64,000 nucleotides of DNA. It comes from Candidatus Kapaibacterium sp. GTDB lineage: Bacteria > Bacteroidota > Ignavibacteria > Kapaibacteriales > UBA2268. Below the pieces are notes generated by a model that worked only from the letters and a program-made list of their open reading frames with translations, did not search any database and was not told where the DNA came from. Each line of letters starts with the position of its first letter. Within the stretch, counting starts at the first letter, position 1. The position numbers were made by a program, and so were the translations under genes. The stretch covers positions 124,001 through 188,000 of the forward strand of contig JAPLFL010000128.1 of NCBI GenBank assembly GCA_026390695.1, written 5' to 3'. This document shows positions 54,163 to 61,482 of this stretch, one piece after another.

Positions 54163-56178
54163 ATGGACAGAATTGAAGCTGAAAAAAAATTAAATGAAAT
54201 TTTTAAGATTGATCATTTTTATGATACACAATGGTCAGTTATAGAAAAAATTTTAAAAGGCGAGAAAGTCCTGCTAATCGAAAAAACGGGTTTTGGAAAA
54301 TCATTATGTTTTCAATTCCCAGCTTTATTATTCGAAGGTACAACTATAGTATTTACTCCATTGATTGCTTTAATGAGAGATCAGGTTAACAAATTGGATT
54401 CTTTGGGAATAATTGCAAAATGTATTAATTCTAATCAAGATAACGAAACTAATTCAAGAATTATTCAAGAGGCAATAAAAAACCAAATAAAAATTCTTTA
54501 TATTGCACCTGAGAGAATGGAAAATATTGAGTGGTTAAATGCTGCAAGGCAAATGAATATTTCAATGATTGTTGTTGATGAAGCACATTGTATATCAACT
54601 TGGGGTCATGACTTCAGACCTGCTTATAAAAGAATTGTAAATCTTGTAAATTTGCTTCACGCGAATTTTCCAGTATTAGCTACAACAGCAACGGCTACCA
54701 AAAGTGTTGAAGAGGATATAAAACAACAAATAGGAAAAGGCATTTATTCCTATAGAGGTAATCTAATAAGAGATAATTTCAGATTGTTTGTAATTAAAGT
54801 AAATTCTGAAGATGAGAAATTAATTTGGCTGGGGCAAAATTTAAATAAAATTGATGGTACAGGATTAGTATATACAGGAACAAGAACAAATACAGAAATT
54901 TATGCCAAATGGTTTGATTATATAGGAATAAAATCTACATTTTACAATGCAGACCTTGAACCTGCAACTAGAGAAGAAATCGAGAAAGGTTTATTGGCTA
55001 ATAGGTGGAAATGCATTGTCTCAACAAATGCTTTAGGTATGGGAGTAGACAAACCTGACATTAGATTTATTGTCCATACTCAAACCCCCATTTCACCAAT
55101 TCATTATTACCAAGAGATTGGAAGAGCAGGAAGGGATGGTAAAAATACATTTATTATTCTATTTTTTAATCCGAATGATGATTTGAGTCTACCAAAAGCA
55201 TTTATTGAAGGTAGTAAGCCTTCCATCTCTAAATATCAAAAAGTAATATCTGCTTTGAAAAATGAAAGACTTGGTGAACAAAAGCTGATGAAAGCAACGA
55301 ATCTTAAACAAAACGAAGTTCGTACAATAAAAGCTGATTTAATCGAACAGAACATAATCAATGAAGTAAATGAAAACAAGAGCAAAATATATGAAATCAA
55401 ATTCAACGCACCGGAAGTGAATTTTCAGCCATTTAATGAATTAAAAGAGCATAAAACAAAAGATTTTGAAAAAATGATTGAATACATCAACTTAGAATCT
55501 TGCAGAATGGATTTTTTATGTAATTATTTAGGTGATGCTTCATCAAATAAATGTAATAAATGTGATAATGACACAAATCACATTGTGACAATGAATTATG
55601 ATGATTCCTGGAAGCAAAAAATTGATGAGTTCCATGGGAACTATTTTCCGGTTTTAGAAGTTTCAAGTCATAATGGTAAGCTCATTGACGGAGTTGCTGC
55701 TTCTTTCTATGGAGTCTCAAATGTGGGCAAAATGATTCATCATTCAAAATATGAGAATGGAGGAGATTTCCCTGATAATTTATTAAAATTAGCTTTAAGA
55801 GCATTCAAGAAAAAATTCAAAGATTTGAAATTTGACTTGATTATTTATGTTCCACCAACTGTATCGGGAAATTTAGTGAGGAATTTTGCACAAAAATTAT
55901 CAGAGATATTAAAAATTCCTATTTCTCACAATCTACATAAATCAAGAGAAACCAAACCTCAGAAAATATTCCAAAATGCAGTTTTAAAAAAAGAGAATGT
56001 CCAAAATGTATTCTCATATTCAAAAACAAATGAAATTATGAATAAAAATATTCTGTTAATAGATGATATCTTTGATTCAGGGTATACTGTCAAAGAGATT
56101 GGGAAATATCTAATTGCTTTAGATGTTGCTTTAATTGCCCCGTTAGTAATAGCAAAAACCGTAGGAGGGGATTTATAA
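54163..56178 (+). CDS. RecQ-type DNA helicase fused to a phosphoribosyltransferase domain
   Basis: 671 residues. The helicase core has Walker A EKTGFGKSLCF (about 40-50), DEAH at 139-142 (VVDEAHCISTWGHDFRPAY), and C-terminal motifs VYTGTRTNTEIYAKWF, STNALGMGVDKPDIRFIVHT and YYQEIGRAGRDG. The RecQ zinc-binding cysteines follow (CRMDFLCNYLGDASSNKCNKC). In place of RQC/HRDC, about 540-671 is a ComF-like PRTase: IIYVPPTVSGNLVRNFAQKL and the PRPP loop LLIDDIFDSGYT (631-642). The stop TAA overlaps the start ATG of the DprA-like gene by one base, so the two are coupled. RecQ unwinds DNA 3' to 5'; a PRTase tail suggests a nucleotide-linked output. Defence is inferred. Confidence 0.85.
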   Translation: MDRIEAEKKLNEIFKIDHFYDTQWSVIEKILKGEKVLLIEKTGFGKSLCFQFPALLFEGTTIVFTPLIALMRDQVNKLDSLGIIAKCINSNQDNETNSRIIQEAIKNQIKILYIAPERMENIEWLNAARQMNISMIVVDEAHCISTWGHDFRPAYKRIVNLVNLLHANFPVLATTATATKSVEEDIKQQIGKGIYSYRGNLIRDNFRLFVIKVNSEDEKLIWLGQNLNKIDGTGLVYTGTRTNTEIYAKWFDYIGIKSTFYNADLEPATREEIEKGLLANRWKCIVSTNALGMGVDKPDIRFIVHTQTPISPIHYYQEIGRAGRDGKNTFIILFFNPNDDLSLPKAFIEGSKPSISKYQKVISALKNERLGEQKLMKATNLKQNEVRTIKADLIEQNIINEVNENKSKIYEIKFNAPEVNFQPFNELKEHKTKDFEKMIEYINLESCRMDFLCNYLGDASSNKCNKCDNDTNHIVTMNYDDSWKQKIDEFHGNYFPVLEVSSHNGKLIDGVAASFYGVSNVGKMIHHSKYENGGDFPDNLLKLALRAFKKKFKDLKFDLIIYVPPTVSGNLVRNFAQKLSEILKIPISHNLHKSRETKPQKIFQNAVLKKENVQNVFSYSKTNEIMNKNILLIDDIFDSGYTVKEIGKYLIALDVALIAPLVIAKTVGGDL

Positions 56179-57371
56179 TGAACGAAGAATTATTATATTG
56201 GTTTGCTCTTACTCAATTAAAAAATTGGGGAATATTTAAGAAAAATCAGCTAATTGTAAAAATTATTACTGAACAAAAAATAACTTTAAGTCAGTTTTTT
56301 AATTTAAAAAGTGACAATTATATTGAAAATTTTAATCTTGATAAAAGTGATATTATTGATTTGGATAGAGTTAAAAAGGAACTTCCTAATCTTTCGTTTT
56401 TATTAGAAGATTTATTAGCTCAAGGATATGAGTTGATTACAATCAATTCATCGAAGTATTCAAAAACTTTAAAAGAAAATTTGAAACTTAAATACTCACC
56501 TCCTTTACTTTTTATAAAAGGTAACTCTCAATTATTGCAGGAAGATTCGATAGCTATTGTTGGTTCACGAGATGCGGATGAAATTTCTTTAAAATTTACC
56601 GATAAAATTGCTGAAATTGCAAGTAAAGAATTTAAAGTTATTATCAGCGGTTTTGCAAAAGGAGTAGACAAACAAGCCTTGGATTCTGCTATCAAGTATA
56701 ATGGACACAGTATAATTGTTTTACCTCAAGGGATTATGACATTTAACTCAGGCTTTAATAAGTACTATAAAGAAATTCAAAGAGGTGATGTGTTAGTTTT
56801 AAGCACTTTTCACCCGAAAGCTCCTTGGAGTGTGCAGCTGGCAATGTCAAGAAATCCTATTATTTATGGACTTGCAAAAGGCATTTATGTAGCACAATCC
56901 AGTGATAAAGGTGGTACTTGGTCAGGAGTTATTGATGGAATAAATAAAGGGAGAAAAATTTTCGTTAGGCTACCTTATACTAATGAAAAGAATGCAAATA
57001 ATATACTGATTCAAAAAGGTGCAATTCCAGTAGATCAAGGTGGAAATTTAATTGAAAATAAATTCAATCAATTAGAATTTAATGATGTACCTATTATTAA
57101 CGATGATAATAAAAAGGAAATTTCAACTTTTGATTTATCAGTTAATGCTCAAATTGAGCCTAAAGCTTCAATTGATGATAGAATTAGGGATTTATTATCA
57201 TATTCCGAATTAACATCTAAAGAGATTATTAAAACTTTGAATTTAGATTGGAAAATTCAAAAAATGACTTCCCATCTCAATAAAATACCAAATATTATAA
57301 AATTGACAGGCAAACCGTCAAAATTTTATTTAAAAGGAGATAAAAGAATAAATAATTTGTTTGGAGAATAG
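56178..57371 (+). CDS. DprA/Smf-like protein (SLOG fold) coupled to the RecQ-PRTase
   Basis: 397 residues. An N-terminal helical region (1-90) precedes a SLOG Rossmann domain: IAIVGSRDADEISLKFTDKIAE (126-147), IISGFAKGVDKQALDSAI (155-172) and IIVLPQGIMTFNSGF. GGTWSGVIDGINKGRKIFVRLP is the second half. A winged-helix tail is at about 330-390 (RIRDLLSYSELTSKEIIKTLNL). Classical DprA loads RecA on incoming DNA; this one has 'DKGGTWSG' where DprA has a 'SGSLITA' segment. Being encoded with a helicase-PRTase and with no competence genes nearby, it more likely senses or handles foreign DNA. The one-base overlap makes it the second gene of a two-gene unit. Confidence 0.82.
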   Translation: MNEELLYWFALTQLKNWGIFKKNQLIVKIITEQKITLSQFFNLKSDNYIENFNLDKSDIIDLDRVKKELPNLSFLLEDLLAQGYELITINSSKYSKTLKENLKLKYSPPLLFIKGNSQLLQEDSIAIVGSRDADEISLKFTDKIAEIASKEFKVIISGFAKGVDKQALDSAIKYNGHSIIVLPQGIMTFNSGFNKYYKEIQRGDVLVLSTFHPKAPWSVQLAMSRNPIIYGLAKGIYVAQSSDKGGTWSGVIDGINKGRKIFVRLPYTNEKNANNILIQKGAIPVDQGGNLIENKFNQLEFNDVPIINDDNKKEISTFDLSVNAQIEPKASIDDRIRDLLSYSELTSKEIIKTLNLDWKIQKMTSHLNKIPNIIKLTGKPSKFYLKGDKRINNLFGE

Positions 57372-57507
57372 AATTTGCTATAAAATAAACATCAAAAAAA
57401 TTAAATATTGAAATTTCGGAAGAAAAAATTGATCCGATAAAGACAAACGACCAATATGAAATTGATAACGAAATGCTAATCAGACTTATAAAAATTCGTA
57501 AATATTT

Positions 57508-57810
57508 ATGGACTTAAAACATCTCTCCTCCTCCCTCACTGGCGCTGCCGCAAGCCAGATGTTTGGTAAGCCTTGCCTGAAAATAAATGGTAAAGCCTTC
57601 GCCTGCCTATATGAAAATGCAATAGCTTTCAAGCTCACAGGTGATGAACACAAAGCCGCACTATCCCTTGCCGGAGCAAAACTCTTCGATCCATCCTGCA
57701 GAAACCGTCCAATGAAAGAATGGGTGCAAGTTCCAGCAGCTCATTCCGACCAATGGCAGTATTTTGCAGAAAGTGCTATGATGTATATAGTTGAAAATAT
57801 TAAGTTATAA
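57508..57810 (+). CDS. TfoX N-terminal-domain-like small protein
   Basis: 100 residues. MFGKPCLKINGKAFACLYENAIAFKLTGDEH and FDPSCRNRPMKEWVQVPAAHSDQW follow the pattern of the TfoX/Sxy N-terminal domain ('MFG....nGk.Fa....d.l.vKL', then 'F.p....mkeWv.v'). Small stand-alone forms are common and of unknown role. It follows the DprA-like gene by 136 bases; the gap has no gene. Whether it belongs to the RecQ/DprA unit is unclear. The stop codon is followed by AAGTTAT/AAGTTGT heptamer-like sequence. Confidence 0.7.
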   Translation: MDLKHLSSSLTGAAASQMFGKPCLKINGKAFACLYENAIAFKLTGDEHKAALSLAGAKLFDPSCRNRPMKEWVQVPAAHSDQWQYFAESAMMYIVENIKL

Positions 57811-57976
57811 GTTGTAAACTTAAAGGTTAATTTTTATCGAATTTCCACAAAATTCATCTAATTTTATCATTGAATATGTAATTTTAAAATATTTAAAATA
57901 TAATTATTAGTTTTAATATAATATTTGTAATCCAATAAAAATCAAACACTAACTTTATTAACTTTCAACTTAAAGC

Positions 57977-58279
57977 TTATATAATATCCTCATCTTTCAG
58001 ACCTGATATATGGTTTATTATTGGGTCGATTGTTTCCCATATTTTTGAACAAGGGACATAGAAATTCTTTTCCGTTACAATAATAGACAGAGTTGATGTT
58101 GCCTGATTCCAAGTGCCTCGGAGAATAACTCCATTATTATGAACATCAACATCCCAAGGGTTATTCCCACTGATTGTTGCACCATTTTTTCTCAATTCGT
58201 TTAGAATTTTATCAATTTTAGTTTGGCTGATGTTACCATAGTGATGTTCGCCACATAAACTAGACATAAGGTTCTCCAT
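57977..58279 (-). CDS. Hypothetical protein, 100 aa
   Basis: 100 residues, unrecognised. An N-terminal helix (QTKIDKILNELRKNGATI) is followed by strands (WDVDVHNNGVILRGTW, TLSIIVTEKNFYVPC) and a final helix (SKIWETIDPIINHI). No signal or membrane segment. This small alpha-beta-alpha layout with an amphipathic N-terminal helix is compatible with an immunity or effector-regulator protein, but nothing specific can be said. It is convergent with the TfoX-like gene. Confidence 0.5.
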   Translation of the reverse strand: MENLMSSLCGEHHYGNISQTKIDKILNELRKNGATISGNNPWDVDVHNNGVILRGTWNQATSTLSIIVTEKNFYVPCSKIWETIDPIINHISGLKDEDII

Positions 58280-58587
58280 AAATACTTTTGCCTACTCTAA
58301 TAATTTTGCAGTTTTCGGCAACCCTGCTGCTTACTTTTTTGTTTAATGTCGATGTTCAGCGGTTTTCGACAGATTCTCGGACACTAAAGCAATTAATCGA
58401 ACGGACATAAAACCTCCTGAAACGATATAAACAAATATTAAATTATGAAAAAGACAAGTTCAAACAGCTGCTCCGGCGCCTCCTTTGTTTGGGTGTGGGA
58501 TATGTGGGTGGTTTGATTGATCATATACATTGTTTTCTGAGATGAATTATATTTTTTCGAGATACTATCTCAAATAAAGAATATGTT
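58280..58587. other. Gene-free gap
   Basis: No gene, repeat or promoter that I can support in these 308 bases. Confidence 0.5.
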
Positions 58588-59850
58588 TCAATATATCCTT
58601 TTTAAATATTTTGTTGATTCTGGTAGATCAGCATTTTGTGGAACAATGATTTTCATCCCAACTGTAGGTGGACAAAGCCAATGTACTCCTTCAAATGATT
58701 TTATTTCTTTAAAAACTGAATTCTTTAATTGTCCCGAATAAACTTTATTCTTTTTAATTAAATTAGATGGATGTTTTAGACCAATATCCCAAAGTAAAGA
58801 AAAAGGGCTTTTTTTAATGTTTTGATTTGAATTCGTTGATTGAGTCCAAATATCTAATAGTGTTTTAGTAGCAGCCCCAACTCCTGCTGCTGCAATCACA
58901 TTTATTAAGGTTTTATCGGATATTGGATTAAATAATGCAGCTGATACTGTAAAAGTTGTTAATATACCTCCAAGTTTTTTGATACTATTACGAAAATTAT
59001 TATACTTTGAAGATTTTTGAATTTCAGCTAATTCGTATTTCAATTCATCAAATGGAAGATACTCATTTGAATCACATTCAAAAAGTTTCTTAAAAGCCCG
59101 TCTAAACAACAATAAATCACTTTCATATTCTTGTCTAAACGCTAAGAATTGTTTTGAAGACATATTATCAATAAATGGAATATCAAGTTCAAGAAGTAAT
59201 TGAGTTTGTTTAATATCCTTCATAACTGTAGTCCCGCAAGTTACATCACTGAATGCACTAATAGATTCTTGAATATGCTTTTTTGTAATTCCAATAAGTT
59301 CACCATTTGAAATAAATAGATTACCATTAATAAAATCCTGATAGGCTTCACTAATCAACCAATCAAATATTTCATTTGGCAAATATAGTCCTTCGCCACA
59401 AAAACAATATTCATATCCGGTAGGATCTTTCTCACTTTTTGCTATGGCTCCTACATATCCCCAACCTGCATCTACATGTAAATCTTTTGGAACAACTGTA
59501 ATACCACTATTAAATTTCAAATGAGGTCCAATATAAACATATTCTGCAGGATACCCAAGTAATGATAATCTTCTATAGGAAAATTTTAATTCGTCCAAAT
59601 ATGAGAAGGGAATTATAAGTGGTTTAATAGTTGAGTTCCTGTTGTGAATTAATCTTCTTGTATAATTGCCCCTTGCCCAAAAATCATAAGCTATCGACCT
59701 TGTCTCTTTGTTTTCCAATAGCCAATTACCAATAACTGAATAACTTGGTTCTTTAACTTCTGTGATTATACTAAAATTTCCGTTTGTATAACTTCGCTTT
59801 TTTTTTGTAACATAATCTGAATTTGTATCTTGATTTCGTTTCTTCTTCAT
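58588..59850 (-). CDS. Hypothetical protein with a hydrophobic hairpin, 420 aa
   Basis: 420 residues, unrecognised. The Lys-rich start (KKKRNQDTNSDYVTKKKRSY) is followed by a folded region (about 35-160) with IIPFSYLDELKFSYRRLSLLGYPAEYVYIGPHLKFN and GYEYCFCGEGLYLPNEIFDWLI. Residues about 205-290 are helical and charged (QFLAFRQEYESDLLLFRRAFKKLF). A weakly hydrophobic hairpin follows (about 295-335: GGILTTFTVSAALFNPI and LINVIAAAGVGAATKTLLDIW). No enzyme motif is recognised. It stands in the accessory region between the DprA block and the FN3 gene; it may be a defence or toxin component with membrane contact, but this is speculation. Confidence 0.55.
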   Translation of the reverse strand: MKKKRNQDTNSDYVTKKKRSYTNGNFSIITEVKEPSYSVIGNWLLENKETRSIAYDFWARGNYTRRLIHNRNSTIKPLIIPFSYLDELKFSYRRLSLLGYPAEYVYIGPHLKFNSGITVVPKDLHVDAGWGYVGAIAKSEKDPTGYEYCFCGEGLYLPNEIFDWLISEAYQDFINGNLFISNGELIGITKKHIQESISAFSDVTCGTTVMKDIKQTQLLLELDIPFIDNMSSKQFLAFRQEYESDLLLFRRAFKKLFECDSNEYLPFDELKYELAEIQKSSKYNNFRNSIKKLGGILTTFTVSAALFNPISDKTLINVIAAAGVGAATKTLLDIWTQSTNSNQNIKKSPFSLLWDIGLKHPSNLIKKNKVYSGQLKNSVFKEIKSFEGVHWLCPPTVGMKIIVPQNADLPESTKYLKRIY

Positions 59851-59892
59851 ATAAATTTCTTTCTCCTAAAAAATAATAAAATAATTAATTAA

Positions 59893-61116
59893 CTACACCG
59901 GATTCACCGGCACATCCACCCACACCGCCGCACATGCTGCGCTCTCACGGTACGAGTTCGCTGCAATCACGTAAAAATAGTAACGCTTGCCGTCAACTGT
60001 CAGCTCGGAATACGAATTCGTGCCCACAGTATCAACCAAAGTGTATGTACCAGCCGCCGCTCCCGTATTGACTATGCTCCGCTCGACTTTATACTCCGTC
60101 GCACCAGCAACAGCATCCCAATTCACATTCACAGTCAGCGGCGGCACAGCTCCGGTCAATCCCAACGCCAATCCGGTCGGCACCGCAAGCGAATCATAAT
60201 ACGTAAATGCCAATTCAGCAGCAAAATCTCCGAATCCACCCGAATTTCGCGCCCTCACACGATAGTGCTTCGCGGCTCCTGACGCAGGTATATACACAAA
60301 GTTCGCCGCCGCATCCGCATAAATCTCCGCCCAGTCCGTTCCGTTATCGCTCGCCTCGATTTGATAGCTCGTCGCATTCGTAACCGCGTCCCACGAAAAG
60401 GTGTTAGTGCCGAAATTATACGCAAAATTCATCGGTGCAGTCAGGCTACCACCGCCACCGGAAGACGGATAAAGCAAATAAAACTCAATTTTCGCCGGCG
60501 AATCCTTAAAATTCAACTTTGATGAGTTACTAATTTTCACCATCGTGTCCCAAACTTTGTTAAACGCAACCGCACGCTCCTCCGACCGCGTAAATGTATG
60601 CCTCATAAAGTCTTGCTGCGCATTAATTTTGTTCGTTAAATCGGATGAAAGCGTATCGAGCAGCGTAATATCGGTCTGAAGGAATCCGGCAGCAATCAAA
60701 TCGGCTTTATATGTCGTTGAATTTGCATCAAGATAAGAACTTTGGAGCAAATTCGCCATCTTAGGTGGCGATTTCCGCGCTTTTTCGTAAAGATTGTTGC
60801 CAAAAGCCTTCAACTTCACGTCCGAACCCGGCCATGCAATCCCAATATACAGCAAAAGTTTCTGATAATGCGCCCGCGCTAAGTCCATTTGCTCCTCAAC
60901 TTCCGCCGTAAACACCGATTGAGAGTTCAAATCGTTTTCATTAGTCGGAATAGCGTCCGCCGCTTCGATATCAGCAAGGAAATTAGCCGCAAAAGGCGCC
61001 GCAAAAGCCGGTGAAGCAGCCGTAAAAAGCGTTTGATCCACCACCAATTCACTCTGAAACAGGTAAGCCTGCGTCAAACACTCGTCATAAGTCTTGGAAA
61101 ATTTTTTAGTAATCAT
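59893..61116 (-). CDS. Cytosolic-looking protein with two fibronectin type III domains
   Basis: 407 residues without a signal peptide. Residues 1-215 are helical (YDECLTQAYLFQSELVVDQ, EEQMDLARAHYQKLLLYIGIAWPG, QQDFMRHTFTRSEERAVAFNKVWDTM). After a SSGGGGSLTAP linker come two FN3 domains (about 228-310 and 313-405), each with 'P....y......sW.av..At.Y.ie.s' and 'YrVrA.N..G/YfyVIAAN'. Its DNA is visibly richer in GC and uses different codons (GCC, CGC, TCC) from its neighbours, a sign of transfer. It starts just left of the 21-bp minisatellite. The N-terminal part recalls phage- or tail-associated proteins, but no family is recognised. Confidence 0.65.
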   Translation of the reverse strand: MITKKFSKTYDECLTQAYLFQSELVVDQTLFTAASPAFAAPFAANFLADIEAADAIPTNENDLNSQSVFTAEVEEQMDLARAHYQKLLLYIGIAWPGSDVKLKAFGNNLYEKARKSPPKMANLLQSSYLDANSTTYKADLIAAGFLQTDITLLDTLSSDLTNKINAQQDFMRHTFTRSEERAVAFNKVWDTMVKISNSSKLNFKDSPAKIEFYLLYPSSGGGGSLTAPMNFAYNFGTNTFSWDAVTNATSYQIEASDNGTDWAEIYADAAANFVYIPASGAAKHYRVRARNSGGFGDFAAELAFTYYDSLAVPTGLALGLTGAVPPLTVNVNWDAVAGATEYKVERSIVNTGAAAGTYTLVDTVGTNSYSELTVDGKRYYFYVIAANSYRESAACAAVWVDVPVNPV

Positions 61117-61202
61117 AATAAACTCCGTAAATAGTAAAAAATGTAGTAATCATATAAAAATAAACGGGTAAAAAAGCGTTAAATAGCTCAAACACAGCCT
61201 TA

Positions 61203-61391
61203 GAAACGCCGGAAAAACCTTTGGAAATGGCGGAACAAGCTCGTGAAATGGCGGAACGACCAAAAGAAACGACGGAACAAGCTCGTGAAACGCCGGAAAA
61301 ACCTTTGGAAATGGCGGAACAAGCTCGTGAGAAGGCGGAACGTCCTTTGGAAACGCCGGAAAGAGCTCGTGAAACGCCGGAATAACCTTCA
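61203..61391 (+). repeat. 21-bp minisatellite with 84-bp higher-order structure
   Basis: Nine units of exactly 21 bases, all starting GAAA or GAGA and sharing a central CGGAA. Four unit types repeat in order (A B C D A B C' D'), giving an 84-base super-unit copied twice. On the plus strand the frame encodes 7-residue repeats (ETPEKPL, EMAEQAR) closed by TAA but has no start codon; two minus frames are also open. The 61117-61482 gap contains no other gene. Confidence 0.92.
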
Positions 61392-61482
61392 GAAACATCT
61401 TTTTTTGTGTTTCCGGGGGTTGGGGAGGGTTGGATGATAGTTGCAGGTATCATAATTTGGTTTATTAATTCTTTAGTATGAT

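Noticed and set aside
61203-61391. CRISPR array
   Set aside because: Units are contiguous 21-mers without spacers, and no cas gene is present.
61106-61453. Minus-strand frame of 115 codons through the minisatellite
   Set aside because: All repeats are multiples of 3, so three frames stay open by chance; the peptide is low-complexity with no convincing start context.
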